Shown one piece after another: positions 44,212 through 52,640 of a DNA stretch of 64,000 bases. Positions within the stretch are counted from its first letter, which is position 1. Each line of letters begins with the position of its first letter. The stretch is from an uncultured Flavobacteriales bacterium. Lineage in GTDB: Bacteria; Bacteroidota; Bacteroidia; Flavobacteriales; Crocinitomicaceae. The notes beneath the pieces were generated by a model. It worked only from the letters and a program-made list of their open reading frames with translations, made no database searches and had not been told where the DNA came from. The position numbers and the translations under genes were made by a program. The stretch spans positions 62,001 through 126,000 of the forward strand of contig CAMLHZ010000010.1 of the NCBI GenBank assembly GCA_946480085.1, read 5' to 3'.

Positions 44212-44246
44212 AGGAGTTATGAGTTAGGAGTTAGGAGTTAGGAGTA
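44212..44246. repeat. Tandem 9-mer repeat (GAGTTAGGA type)
   Basis: About four units of a 9-nt word (GAGTTATGA then GAGTTAGGA three times) begin right after the S15 stop. The same word family recurs at 46820-46860. Confidence 0.8.
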
Positions 44247-44279
44247 AATATGTAGCAACAAAAAATAAAAAACCAGAGA

Positions 44280-44660
44280 ATGAAACTTTTAATTGTACTT
44301 GGTTTTATTGCTTTGCTTCCGAATTCGGAGCAAGAATTGCATCCAGGAGTTTTCCGTAAAAGTAGATATCAGTTGCATATTAAGAGACACCATAAATTCG
44401 AAATGAAAGCCTCAGATTGTACCTGGAATTTTTATGCAAAAGGTGATTATTATATCGAACATGATACAATACATTTTCATGCAATTAAACTTACAAGCCG
44501 AAACAAGGAAGATTTTAATCCACAAGCAGTGCATCAGTTTAATAAATTATCCAGAGCAGTTTATCTATCTCCTGATAAAATACTAAATCTATGTATGGTC
44601 TATAATTCTGAGGGGAAACTATCTGTTTTACGTCAAGATACCATGTCCATTTCAAAGTAA
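44280..44660 (+). CDS. Unknown small exported protein
   Basis: A 126-residue protein with a short signal-like N-terminus (MKLLIVLGFIALLPNSEQ). Rich in His/Lys/Tyr; no recognised motif. The stop is 4 nt before the next gene, so they may share a transcript. Confidence 0.6.
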   Translation: MKLLIVLGFIALLPNSEQELHPGVFRKSRYQLHIKRHHKFEMKASDCTWNFYAKGDYYIEHDTIHFHAIKLTSRNKEDFNPQAVHQFNKLSRAVYLSPDKILNLCMVYNSEGKLSVLRQDTMSISK

Positions 44661-44664
44661 TAAT

Positions 44665-45219
44665 ATGAGAAAAGTAATTGCAGCCATAAATATGACGATT
44701 GACGGATTCTGTGATCATACATCCGCGATTGCTGATGATGAAATACACGATCATTACACCGATTTGATAAGAAATGCTGGTGATTTACTTTACGGTAGAA
44801 CTGTTTATCAAATGATGAAAAGTTATTGGCCGATGCTGATTGAGAATCCTTCTGGGAACAAATCTTCGGACGACTTTGCTCAGGCGATCGATGACGTATC
44901 GAAAATTGTTTTCTCGAACACCTTGAATGAAGTTCATTGGAGAAATACACGTTTAGCTAAACTCAATCTGTTCAACGAAATCCGTAAGTTGAAGCAGGAA
45001 GAAGGAAACCCTATTTTTATTGGCAGTCCGGGACTCATTGCTCAAGCAACCGCGAAAGATCTGATTGATGAATTTCAAATCTGTGTTCATCCTATTATCG
45101 CTGGAGAAGGACTTCCCCTATTCAAAAATATTTCAGAGCTGAAATTGCTTCAACTGACAAAAACCAAAACGTTTAATTGTGGTGCGGTGATTCTTTATTA
45201 TGAATCAACAGGAAAATGA
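44665..45219 (+). CDS. Dihydrofolate reductase-like (RibD C-terminal) protein
   Basis: A 184-residue protein with the RibD_C fold: VIAAINMTIDGFCDH at the N-terminus, LLYGRTVYQMMKSYWP, then GNPIFIGSPGLIAQA and IHPIIAGEGLPLF. It probably uses NADPH to reduce a small substrate; it is not the main folate enzyme or riboflavin reductase by context. Common stand-alone family in Bacteroidota. Confidence 0.88.
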   Translation: MRKVIAAINMTIDGFCDHTSAIADDEIHDHYTDLIRNAGDLLYGRTVYQMMKSYWPMLIENPSGNKSSDDFAQAIDDVSKIVFSNTLNEVHWRNTRLAKLNLFNEIRKLKQEEGNPIFIGSPGLIAQATAKDLIDEFQICVHPIIAGEGLPLFKNISELKLLQLTKTKTFNCGAVILYYESTGK

Positions 45220-45314
45220 GCTGATTCAAAATTCATGTTTTAGAATAAATAATTCTACTAGTTTTGAATTGATAACCATTATGCATTAAAACTGAATCTA
45301 ATAACTTTTAACCT

Positions 45315-46367
45315 ATGATAATTGATTTTTTAAAAGAACGAAAAAATGTATTCCAAATTATCGTTGTTTCTATTATTCTTGCATTTGGTGTTCGATTCAT
45401 CGGACAAGGCTTATTAGAAATTTTCGAATTCAGAGGAATCGAAAACATTTACATTGGGTTGTTTTTTGTTTTTTTCGTAGCACTCTTTTTCGGATATAAT
45501 CTATACAAACAAAAAAAGAAAACATATACAATTCAAGGTTTTGTAATTTACAATAAGACGTCTAATCGGATCGTTGAGATTCCTGATTACAAATTCGGAC
45601 GTAAGGTGAAAAAATATTTTGACTCATCTTTTGCCGAAAGTAAGGGACTAGAAAAAATATGGGAAAAATATAAGATCCATGATTATATGGCTCCCAAAGA
45701 TGTCACTACAGGAAAAGATTTACTTTGTCAGGCAACTGAATATTTCTTCATAAGTAGTCTGTCAAAACACCTCACTACTTACTTTTACTCAAAGGAGTTT
45801 AAGCAAAAAAAATTAAATAAACTCACAAGAAACGATATCCCTCATACTTTACTTGAAAATTCATTTTTGGATTTATTTTCAAAATCAATGGATAAACGTG
45901 AGGCGTTTATTGATTCGTTCAAAGGAGAACCAAAGGCATTTAATATTATTCACGTTTCAACAGAAACAGACGGACATTTATTTGAAAACTTCAACTTAAT
46001 CTTACCCAAAGGGTGTAAAATTTCAAAAACATCAAAAGATACACTGCGAATAAAGACCAATAGAATTGAATTGACTATCACTAATGAAATTACGGGTTGG
46101 ACTACTGAAGTACCTCAAAATTTCATCCAATATTATATTGGCGAATCATCAGATTCTGAATATATTAAATATATTATAGAAACTAAAATCTCTGTAACTT
46201 TCTCTTTCTTAGCCTTCTTTACTAATCTTGGCTGGAGCTATTTTAAATGGATAGACAGTTTCATTGATGTTTATCATGGTTCAGTTTCTGAAAAAGCATT
46301 CCTTAATCGTATTAATTGGAACAGTATAAATAATCTTATTATGGCAGCTAAGAGATTTAGCAAATAA
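45315..46367 (+). CDS. Unknown membrane protein, AT-rich gene
   Basis: A 350-residue protein with two hydrophobic helices near the N-terminus (about 13-35 and 45-65) and a Lys-rich cytoplasmic remainder. I do not recognise a family. The coding sequence is richer in A and T than its neighbours, suggesting recent acquisition or a poorly expressed gene. Confidence 0.65.
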   Translation: MIIDFLKERKNVFQIIVVSIILAFGVRFIGQGLLEIFEFRGIENIYIGLFFVFFVALFFGYNLYKQKKKTYTIQGFVIYNKTSNRIVEIPDYKFGRKVKKYFDSSFAESKGLEKIWEKYKIHDYMAPKDVTTGKDLLCQATEYFFISSLSKHLTTYFYSKEFKQKKLNKLTRNDIPHTLLENSFLDLFSKSMDKREAFIDSFKGEPKAFNIIHVSTETDGHLFENFNLILPKGCKISKTSKDTLRIKTNRIELTITNEITGWTTEVPQNFIQYYIGESSDSEYIKYIIETKISVTFSFLAFFTNLGWSYFKWIDSFIDVYHGSVSEKAFLNRINWNSINNLIMAAKRFSK

Positions 46368-46506
46368 GTCACATCTAAAAATTAAAAGAACAATTACTTT
46401 GAAAACGATACTTTGCCATTGTAAGCTGTACTTTAAGGTTACTTTGGTGTTTGAAATGACAATTTCTCACTTAACTACGATCTCAATAGTTGCAAAAAAT
46501 CGTCAC

Positions 46507-46779
46507 TCAATTCAAATATCTTTTAATATCAACAGGAAGGGATTTTATAATTTCTTCTGTTTCTTTTGTGATTAACTGAAAGTAATCCTCAATTTCCTGA
46601 TCGGTTAACTCGTCCATGAAATGCTCACTGAAGTAGGTATTGAACCGATTCCACATCCGCAATCGGATAACACGAGCCTCTTCAACTATATGTCCCTGAT
46701 CAGCAGCCTTAAAATCCAATGCGTTCAGCTTGTTTCTGAGATTCGTCAAATAAGATTCCAAAAATTCTTCCTTAGTCAT
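46507..46779 (-). CDS. Unknown helical 90-residue protein
   Basis: A predicted all-helical small protein with a high content of Glu and Leu (YLTNLRNKLNALDF, DELTDQEIEDYFQLITKETEEII). A -7-like box (TATCTTAG) lies 3 nt before the ATG. No family recognised. Confidence 0.6.
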   Translation of the reverse strand: MTKEEFLESYLTNLRNKLNALDFKAADQGHIVEEARVIRLRMWNRFNTYFSEHFMDELTDQEIEDYFQLITKETEEIIKSLPVDIKRYLN

Positions 46780-46819
46780 ACTCTAAGATACGGAAAACGA
46801 AGGAGACTAATTACTTTTA

Positions 46820-46860
46820 ATGAGTTATGAGTGATGAGTTATGAGTTATGAGTTATGAGT
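46820..46860. repeat. Tandem 9-mer repeat (GAGTTATGA)
   Basis: Four to five units of GAGTTATGA or near copies, downstream of the corA-like gene (minus). Related to the block at 44212-44246. Confidence 0.8.
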
Positions 46861-46877
46861 AAAAGAAATTAAATTGA

Positions 46878-47834
46878 TTACAACCACTTTCTTTTCCTAA
46901 AATAAAGAAGTGGAACAACTACACTTACAACCATCGCAGCAAGAGCAAAGAAATAGCCGTAGTTTGACTTCAATTCTGGCATGTTTTGAAAGTTCATACC
47001 ATAAACTCCCGCAATCAACGTTGGTAGTGAGATACAAAAAGTAATCATTGTCAACATCTTGAAAATCTTGTTTTGCTCCAACTCAATCTTATTACTGACA
47101 TTTTCCTTCAAATCATCCAATCGATCGAAATTGAATTGAATGTAGTCTGAAACAACGGAAAGGTCATTCAACTCTTCTTCAATTTTGTCTTTTACGTTGA
47201 ATTTCAAATTCCCACCTGTCTTTTTTTGAAGTGTCAGAATTCTGGTAAATTCATTCAATGATTCTTTTACCAACAAATTATTGAAATTCAACTGGGTAAT
47301 AACGTCCAAATCACTTTCCTTAAATTCTTTCTTTACCAAAACACGCGAAGCCAATTGCTTGATTCTCTTAGCCAGGTTTTCTGTAATATCTGCGTAATAA
47401 TCTGCCAATAATTCGATATGAAACTTAAACAGATCCTCCACCTGATAAGATTCATTCTTCAATAAATCGGATTTATAGGAATAAATTCCCGTAAAATAAT
47501 CGTCCAACCCAGAGCTCATAAAAGCAAAAACCTTATCCTGCGTTAGAATCACGAATAAGGACTCTTCCACCATTAAATCCTTCTGCTGATAATACGGAAT
47601 GGAAAAGTGAAAAGAAGATTGGTCTTTACTTTGCTGAAAATGGGAACTAATTTCAATGTCTTCTGTGTGGTTCATAATCGACAGATCAATACCGAAACTC
47701 GTTTCCGCCCATTTTAGATCTTCCACTTTGTAATCGTGAAATTGCAATACAATGAAGTCGTTCAAATCTCCAACTATCTTTTCCGCGCTTTCCAGTTTAA
47801 ACCGTTCACCCGTTCTTGTAAGTAATTCAATCAT
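46878..47834 (-). CDS. corA: CorA-like magnesium/cobalt transporter
   Basis: A 318-residue protein. The cytoplasmic N-terminal domain (1-250) is followed by two transmembrane helices; the first ends in the selectivity motif YGMN (residues about 285-288) and the second precedes a basic tail (YFRKRKWL). This is the 2-TM CIM pentameric channel layout for Mg2+. Start at 47834; a TAGATTTG -7 box lies about 15 nt upstream. Confidence 0.93.
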   Translation of the reverse strand: MIELLTRTGERFKLESAEKIVGDLNDFIVLQFHDYKVEDLKWAETSFGIDLSIMNHTEDIEISSHFQQSKDQSSFHFSIPYYQQKDLMVEESLFVILTQDKVFAFMSSGLDDYFTGIYSYKSDLLKNESYQVEDLFKFHIELLADYYADITENLAKRIKQLASRVLVKKEFKESDLDVITQLNFNNLLVKESLNEFTRILTLQKKTGGNLKFNVKDKIEEELNDLSVVSDYIQFNFDRLDDLKENVSNKIELEQNKIFKMLTMITFCISLPTLIAGVYGMNFQNMPELKSNYGYFFALAAMVVSVVVPLLYFRKRKWL

Positions 47835-47946
47835 CTACTTCATTATTTTCATGCAAATCTAAAGTAATAAAGGTCAGTAAGGGAAATACACTCAAAGAAT
47901 ATGCTTCCTAAGTTTAAAACCGTAAATTCGATTTCATTTAAACAGT

Positions 47947-48936
47947 ATGATCCATCCTATTTTAACATATTCTCGAGATCTCGGCGATTTCACTCACGAT
48001 TTGACTGAACTTCATGCGTCAGGGCTAAAAGCCATTCGATTGATTTATAAAGGGAAATCGGAAACAGAATTTAATGCGCGCATTGAGGAAATTCAGCAGA
48101 TCGTTAGCAAGAATCAATTGGAACTTGACATTCTGGTTGATTTACCTGGAAAGAAACCTATTGTTGGCCATTTGGATGAGGGATTGCATGTGGAATTAGG
48201 GTTTGAGTACCAGCTAACAAATGAAAAAACAGCTTCTTCCTCTTCCTCGATTCCAATTGTAAACTTCTTTGACCACGAATGCTTTAACGAATTACTCAGT
48301 GGAGATATCATCAGTATTGCTGATGACGAATTGAACTTGCTGGTTACTGAAGTTACAGATGAAGTTATTGAAACTATAGCACTGAATTCCTTTCACTTAA
48401 CATCGAATCGATCAATGGGTTTGAAGAACAAAGATTTTACCCTTGAAGCCAATTCTGATGCAGATCTTTCATTTGTAAAGAATCTGAAGAATACTCCAAC
48501 GAACCTGAAACTGGTTGTTTCTTTCACTAAAACAGCAACCGACCTAAAGAAATTGAAATTGCTTCAACCGGAAATTGAACTGATCCCTAAAATTGAAACT
48601 ATTGTAAGTGATGCAGACTTGCTTGAAATCATGGAACACTGCGAAACGTTAATGCTGGGTCGTGGCGATTTGTCGCTGGTTTGCAGCCCGGAAGAACTCT
48701 TTTCCTATCAGGAACATTTGATTAATTTCTGCAAGCAGCATTCCAAAAAACTCATTGTTGGAACCGGATTATTAAGCAGTATAAGCGACAAACAATCACC
48801 AACAATTGCAGAAGTAATGGATTATGGTCATCTGGTAAATAGTGGGATCAATTCGTTTCTGATTGCCGGAAGCAATGCTCAGAAGTATCCATTGGAAACG
48901 CTGAAATTCATGACGATTTTTGGTGAAAATTCGTAA
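47947..48936 (+). CDS. Truncated pyruvate kinase-like protein
   Basis: A 329-residue protein with the pyruvate kinase barrel but no C-terminal allosteric domain (canonical enzymes are about 470). Recognisable segments: ILVDLPGKKP, DIISIADDELNLLV (B domain remnant), LIPKIETI (KIE), LMLGRGDLSLV (for VARGDLG), LIVGTGLLSSI, PTIAEVMDYGHLVNSGINSFLIAG. Several catalytic positions differ from the norm (for example the ARGDLGVE loop and the METK-type Thr loop). It may be a non-enzymatic or differently specific paralogue. A TAAATTCG box is upstream. Confidence 0.8.
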   Translation: MIHPILTYSRDLGDFTHDLTELHASGLKAIRLIYKGKSETEFNARIEEIQQIVSKNQLELDILVDLPGKKPIVGHLDEGLHVELGFEYQLTNEKTASSSSSIPIVNFFDHECFNELLSGDIISIADDELNLLVTEVTDEVIETIALNSFHLTSNRSMGLKNKDFTLEANSDADLSFVKNLKNTPTNLKLVVSFTKTATDLKKLKLLQPEIELIPKIETIVSDADLLEIMEHCETLMLGRGDLSLVCSPEELFSYQEHLINFCKQHSKKLIVGTGLLSSISDKQSPTIAEVMDYGHLVNSGINSFLIAGSNAQKYPLETLKFMTIFGENS

Positions 48937-48938
48937 AA

Positions 48939-48965
48939 TCATGAATTCATGAAATCATGAATTCG
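48939..48965. repeat. Short imperfect repeat (CATGAATT words)
   Basis: ATCATGAATTCATGAAATCATGAATTCGC: repeated, partly palindromic CATGAATT words between two tandem genes. Same low-complexity type as other gene-end repeats. Confidence 0.5.
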
Positions 48966-48982
48966 CAAAATCACTTTTTTTG

Positions 48983-49531
48983 ATGAAAACCTTAATATAC
49001 CTATCTTTCTCCTTAATCGTTCTTACGGCTTGTTCCGAAACCGAAAGAGACAAGAGCAGAGAAATCCCAAATCCTTCGGAACGTTCATTGCCCAATCCGG
49101 AAGGCGCAGCCAAAGACAAATTTGAAAATGAAAAGCAATTGGATTCCATTCCCGTAAAAACCCTCAAAGGAACATCATGGAATAGCGAATTTTACCACTA
49201 TCACAATTTCTATCACTTCAAAACCGATTCAACCGGCTATTCTGATGATGGACAAGTTGCCTGGTCGGTTCCAATAGACATTAAAACAAAGAAAATTCCT
49301 GAAAACAAAATTCTATACAGCGGAGAACGTAAATTCAAGTATAGATTTCATGAAAACAAACTTATAATAACCTATTTGGATTCAGATCATGACCTGCAGC
49401 GTATTTTTCTTTACAGAAAGGAATACAAAGACTGGATTTCGAAAAACGAATACACCTATGGAAATGAAGTTCTTCAATCAGGCAAAAAAGCAGAGATGTT
49501 CACAGCTGGTCTTATGATAGAGAAAAAGTAA
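48983..49531 (+). CDS. Putative lipoprotein of unknown function
   Basis: A 182-residue protein with lipobox LIVLTACSE (Cys about 16). The mature part starts with an Arg/Glu/Pro/Ser-rich stretch, then a beta-rich region (TDSTGYSDDGQVAWSVPI, KFKYRFHENKLIITYLD). The ATG at 48983 is preferred over the TTG one codon earlier. No family recognised. Confidence 0.7.
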   Translation: MKTLIYLSFSLIVLTACSETERDKSREIPNPSERSLPNPEGAAKDKFENEKQLDSIPVKTLKGTSWNSEFYHYHNFYHFKTDSTGYSDDGQVAWSVPIDIKTKKIPENKILYSGERKFKYRFHENKLIITYLDSDHDLQRIFLYRKEYKDWISKNEYTYGNEVLQSGKKAEMFTAGLMIEKK

Positions 49532-49549
49532 AGCTTAAAACCTTTGCTA

Positions 49550-50149
49550 TTAGCCATGGTTTACTTCAATCCAAATCAAATCACCATCTTCTTCGCAAAG
49601 AAATTCTGCGATTGCAATTTCCGTTGAAGTGGTTGATGAGCCTCCTTCGGCAGACGAATCATAAAATTCAATCAAATCACCTGCCTGAGCAGTTGTTCCA
49701 TTACAATCGAACAAACCTTTAGCAACATAAGCAAAATTGCATTTTCCTTCTAATTCAATCTTCTTTAGTTCTCCCTGATTCAAACCAACATGCTTTAAAC
49801 TACCTTCCGCACCACTTTTCAGCATCAGGTTAAAATCCGTTACTTTTCCGATGCTTTTGGTTTCCCATTCACCGGAAAATGTATCTTGTTCATACACCGA
49901 AAGAACTTTGGTGTAGCGGTTCACATGAATTAGTTCCAGTTCACCTTTCAATATCATTAAATGACGCGTAATCCCTTCAAAAAAAGTAAAATCACTATGC
50001 TCAACCTCAACCGTTGCTGAGCTGATTCTAAAAATGAAATTTCGATCTAAAAAATTTCCATCCGAAGGATAAATAAACATTTCTGTACTCGTCCCTCCTG
50101 CCCAATTGATCGTTTTTCTATTCTCCGACGAGTGAATTCTAATGCTCAT
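49550..50149 (-). CDS. HutD family protein
   Basis: A 199-residue double cupin-like protein matching HutD/Ves: NWAGGTSTEMFIYPSDG, FRISSATVE, DFTFFEGITRHLMILKGELEL. HutD is a suspected governor of histidine use in Pseudomonas; here no hut genes are nearby. The ATG at 50149 is chosen because it lies 1 nt after the stop of the upstream gene; the longer frame runs into that gene. Confidence 0.85.
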   Translation of the reverse strand: MSIRIHSSENRKTINWAGGTSTEMFIYPSDGNFLDRNFIFRISSATVEVEHSDFTFFEGITRHLMILKGELELIHVNRYTKVLSVYEQDTFSGEWETKSIGKVTDFNLMLKSGAEGSLKHVGLNQGELKKIELEGKCNFAYVAKGLFDCNGTTAQAGDLIEFYDSSAEGGSSTTSTEIAIAEFLCEEDGDLIWIEVNHG

Positions 50150-50150
50150 A

Positions 50151-51533
50151 CTACCAAATTTTATATTGTCCCACAATTCTAAATCCAAGCCAAGGTTGTG
50201 GTCCTGCATACTTTATTTCCGAAGTAATGGTTGCAACTGTTGCCGGATGATAAAAACTTCCTCCCTTTGCAATACCTTCCGTTTTCGTCATTTCAGCAAC
50301 ATTTCCGTAAACGTGTGACCTCCCTTTCATATCCACAATCGGTGATTTCACTGCAACAGCGCCACCACCGCGCGAACCTTTAAGGTAAGAGGAATAGTTT
50401 TTACACTGTACTAAAGAATTATAAATTATGAGCATACAATTCTCCTTGTTCAAACTATCAGGCATTTGTTTTGAAACGTTTTCTGGTCGCAGTGACTGAA
50501 GAGCAAGTTTTTCCCATTGTTCCTCTGTTGGAAGCTGAAAACTGACCATTGCGTAATAATCTTCTGACTCGTGATTCAAATATTGATTCTGTAACCACAA
50601 GCAATATTTCTCTGCCTGATACTTCGTCACACCTGTAACCGGATAATTAAGCAAAGGCTTTAGTTTTTTATCGATTTGAAAAGGAAGATAAATATCTGCA
50701 GTTGTACTTGCAAGTTCCATCACATCACTAAACTCGCCATATTCTTCAGAAGTCAATGCAGGAAACACGGAACGGTATAAAGGCAACAACTTCGCTTCTA
50801 CTTGAGTTGTATCCGGTAAAAGAGTCAATACGTCAATCGAATGTTGTTCAGTAGCATCGTACAACATACCTTCTACTTTCTGACTTCCCAGGAAGTTCAG
50901 GTATTCACCAACAGTCACTTCTCTATCAGAGACGAATGTCAACTCATCCAGAATCGATGAATGTGGAGGTAAAAGAAAATCCTCGTTTGAAAACACTGTA
51001 AAGGCACTGTCATACTTTACGGCTAATAAATTCTGGTAATCGTCGTAATAAATTTCTTTTGGAGAAAATGCCACTACTTCCTTTCCTGTTATATCGTAGA
51101 AAGCACGTTCGTTTGTTTCTTCATTTTTGACAATTACACCCGTTTCATAGTAATCGAAATAATATTTACCAAACGGAACGAGTTGTTTACCCGTCATTGT
51201 ATAAAGCGACAAACCTTCATTGTTTGAACCAATAATATAATGCGGAATTTCTCCAACACTCAGCGAACCTGAACTAAGCTCAAGTACTTTTTGACCTAAA
51301 GCGTTATAACAAATTGAATTTCCCTCACCATTGAAAACAACCAAACCTTCGGCCACGTAATATTCTTCGAAACGATTGCTTATAATTTCCTTACCGTTAT
51401 TTGAAAAGCCGTAAAGACCTTCCTTTTCAGTTACCCAGCATTTACTTTTCTTAGATAGACGTTCAAGGTTTCTTGAAGTTTGGGCGTAGAAAAAAGCAGG
51501 AAACAATAGAAATAGAACAAAAATAGTTTTCAT
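50151..51533 (-). CDS. Exported SUMF1 (FGE-sulfatase) domain protein with WG-like repeats
   Basis: A 460-residue protein with signal peptide ending AFFYAQ. The N-terminal half holds WG/KWG-like repeats (GLYGFSNNGKEII, ICYNALGQKVLEL, AFYDITGKEVVAF). The C-terminal part (about 215-460) is a SUMF1/formylglycine-enzyme-like domain: PVTGVTKYQAEKYCLWL, FQLPTEEQWEKLA, VYGNVAEMT, GIAKGGSFYHP, WLGFRIV. The catalytic Cys pair of true FGE is not evident, so a binding role as in GldK/GldJ-type proteins is likelier. A TATATTTG box (51552-51559) fixes the start at 51533. Confidence 0.8.
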   Translation of the reverse strand: MKTIFVLFLLFPAFFYAQTSRNLERLSKKSKCWVTEKEGLYGFSNNGKEIISNRFEEYYVAEGLVVFNGEGNSICYNALGQKVLELSSGSLSVGEIPHYIIGSNNEGLSLYTMTGKQLVPFGKYYFDYYETGVIVKNEETNERAFYDITGKEVVAFSPKEIYYDDYQNLLAVKYDSAFTVFSNEDFLLPPHSSILDELTFVSDREVTVGEYLNFLGSQKVEGMLYDATEQHSIDVLTLLPDTTQVEAKLLPLYRSVFPALTSEEYGEFSDVMELASTTADIYLPFQIDKKLKPLLNYPVTGVTKYQAEKYCLWLQNQYLNHESEDYYAMVSFQLPTEEQWEKLALQSLRPENVSKQMPDSLNKENCMLIIYNSLVQCKNYSSYLKGSRGGGAVAVKSPIVDMKGRSHVYGNVAEMTKTEGIAKGGSFYHPATVATITSEIKYAGPQPWLGFRIVGQYKIW

Positions 51534-51551
51534 AGATAGCGTGTTTGCAGG

Positions 51552-51559
51552 CAAATATA
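51552..51559 (-). promoter_or_regulatory. -7 promoter box (TATATTTG) of the SUMF1-domain gene
   Basis: TAnnTTTG match on the minus strand, 18 nt before the ATG at 51533; excludes the longer ORF start. Confidence 0.55.
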
Positions 51560-51759
51560 CTTATTCTGATTACGCAGATAACTTCTAGTTTGTGACACAA
51601 TGCTTTTGAATCGTTTTCTTTCAGACTTCTACTTTAATATTACCGGATTGCGACGTAAAGTTGAAGTTGGCATGACAAAAAAGTTATTTTTTTATTCGCT
51701 TGAACTCAACGAATTAGCTGGAATGATGTTTTTTTTTGAAGTTTTTTTTGAAAAAAGCC

Positions 51760-51789
51760 TTGCGTAAACAAAAGAGATACCTATCTTTG
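51760..51789 (+). promoter_or_regulatory. Consensus promoter of tRNA-Lys
   Basis: TTG (51760-51762), exactly 19 nt, TATCTTTG (51782-51789). Upstream are T-runs (51728-51749). Confidence 0.85.
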
Positions 51790-51828
51790 CACCCGTCTAA
51801 CAAACGCGGTAGACAATTAAAACAGAAT

Positions 51829-51901
51829 GATTCCGTAGCTCAGCTGGTAGAGCAATACACTTTTAATGTATGGGCCCTGGGTTCGAATCCCAGCGGGATC
51901 A
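51829..51901 (+). tRNA. tRNA-Lys (anticodon TTT)
   Basis: A 73-nt cloverleaf. Acceptor GATTCCG pairs with CGGGATC (one G-T pair); D-arm GCTC-AGCTGGTA-GAGC; anticodon stem ATACA/TGTAT around CTTTTAA (TTT); variable loop; T-arm CTGGG-TTCGAAT-CCCAG; discriminator A. The 3' CCA is not encoded, as usual in this phylum. Consensus promoter upstream, trailer hairpin downstream. Its 3' end appears to be the attachment site of the island that follows. Confidence 0.97.
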
Positions 51902-51903
51902 CA

Positions 51904-51946
51904 AAAAGAAAAAGCATTTTACGCAAGTAAGATGCTTTTTTCTTTT
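51904..51946 (+). terminator. Trailer terminator of tRNA-Lys
   Basis: AAAAGAAAAAGCAT pairs with ATGCTTTTTTCTTTT with one bulged T, loop about 14 nt. Nearly the same hairpin is at 29635-29680 and 55786-55825. Confidence 0.85.
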
Positions 51947-52100
51947 CCCTCAATCCTCACTCTCCCGCTCACACTGAGTTCACGCTTTTTTTTTCAGGGA
52001 AGAGTGTGAGTTCTGAGAGTGGAATCCGTGTTCGAAGCTTCAATCTGTCTCCTCCCTCCGAGGGAGGATTAAGGAGGGTGGTGAACCTCAAGTTCCCCGT
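51947..52100. repeat. Composite intergenic repeat, copy 3 (inverted)
   Basis: Reads on the minus strand with the same order of blocks as 29428-29634: a CCTCC/GGAGG hairpin, GCTTCGAAC--GGATT-CAC, then CTCACACT and a distant AGTGTGAG arm. It lies between the tRNA-Lys trailer and the first tRNA-like direct repeat. Confidence 0.6.
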
Positions 52101-52139
52101 AAACCATTGATTTTATTCGATTTTATAAATATTTAAAGT

Positions 52140-52162
52140 GGTTCGAATCCTGTTGGGATTCA
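52140..52162 (+). repeat. Partial copy of the tRNA-Lys 3' end (candidate attachment repeat)
   Basis: GGTTCGAATCC followed six bases later by GGGAT and CA repeats the T-loop and acceptor strand of tRNA-Lys (51880-51901), 260 bp downstream. Sixteen of the 22 bases agree. Compatible with an attachment-site duplication from tRNA-targeted integration. Confidence 0.6.
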
Positions 52163-52257
52163 GCCTCAAATTTCTTTTCGGGAATTTTTAAACACTCTTC
52201 TGTATTTAAGAATTATTATGTACTATTGAACCCTAACATAATAAACTATTCACAAAT

Positions 52258-52530
52258 ATGAATCCATCATTAACATCATCTAGTGGAAGTGGCCAAAATG
52301 AGCCATTTAGAATTGAAAGATTACAAAAGGTTTCTAAAATATATAGTATCCAAGTTGAGAACTCAACTGATCTTAATCAGAATGAAATAATTTCCCTGCA
52401 TGACCATAAAGGGCAACTCACAGTTATTTGGAATAATGAACCGAATGAAGAACAAAAAATAATCATTAAACAAATTTGGGAATTACAGAATGAGGATGGT
52501 GAGAATGTAGTTCATGAAACTGAAGAATAA
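52258..52530 (+). CDS. Unknown 90-residue protein at island start
   Basis: A hydrophilic, acidic protein with Ser/Asn/Glu/Gln-rich ends and a short beta segment (GQLTVIWNNEPNEEQKIIIKQIW). No recognised domain or signal peptide. AT-rich gene, 110 bp before the OLD-type gene in the same direction; may be a small regulator or antitoxin-like partner, but this is not shown. Confidence 0.6.
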   Translation: MNPSLTSSSGSGQNEPFRIERLQKVSKIYSIQVENSTDLNQNEIISLHDHKGQLTVIWNNEPNEEQKIIIKQIWELQNEDGENVVHETEE

Positions 52531-52640
52531 AATACTTCTTGAAATCATAAAGTAACCAGAGCTACTCGCAAAATTTTTGGACCTATTGCAAAATCCGATT
52601 TTTTAGTTGTGTGGTTAATATATTATAATAAAGAAATGCC

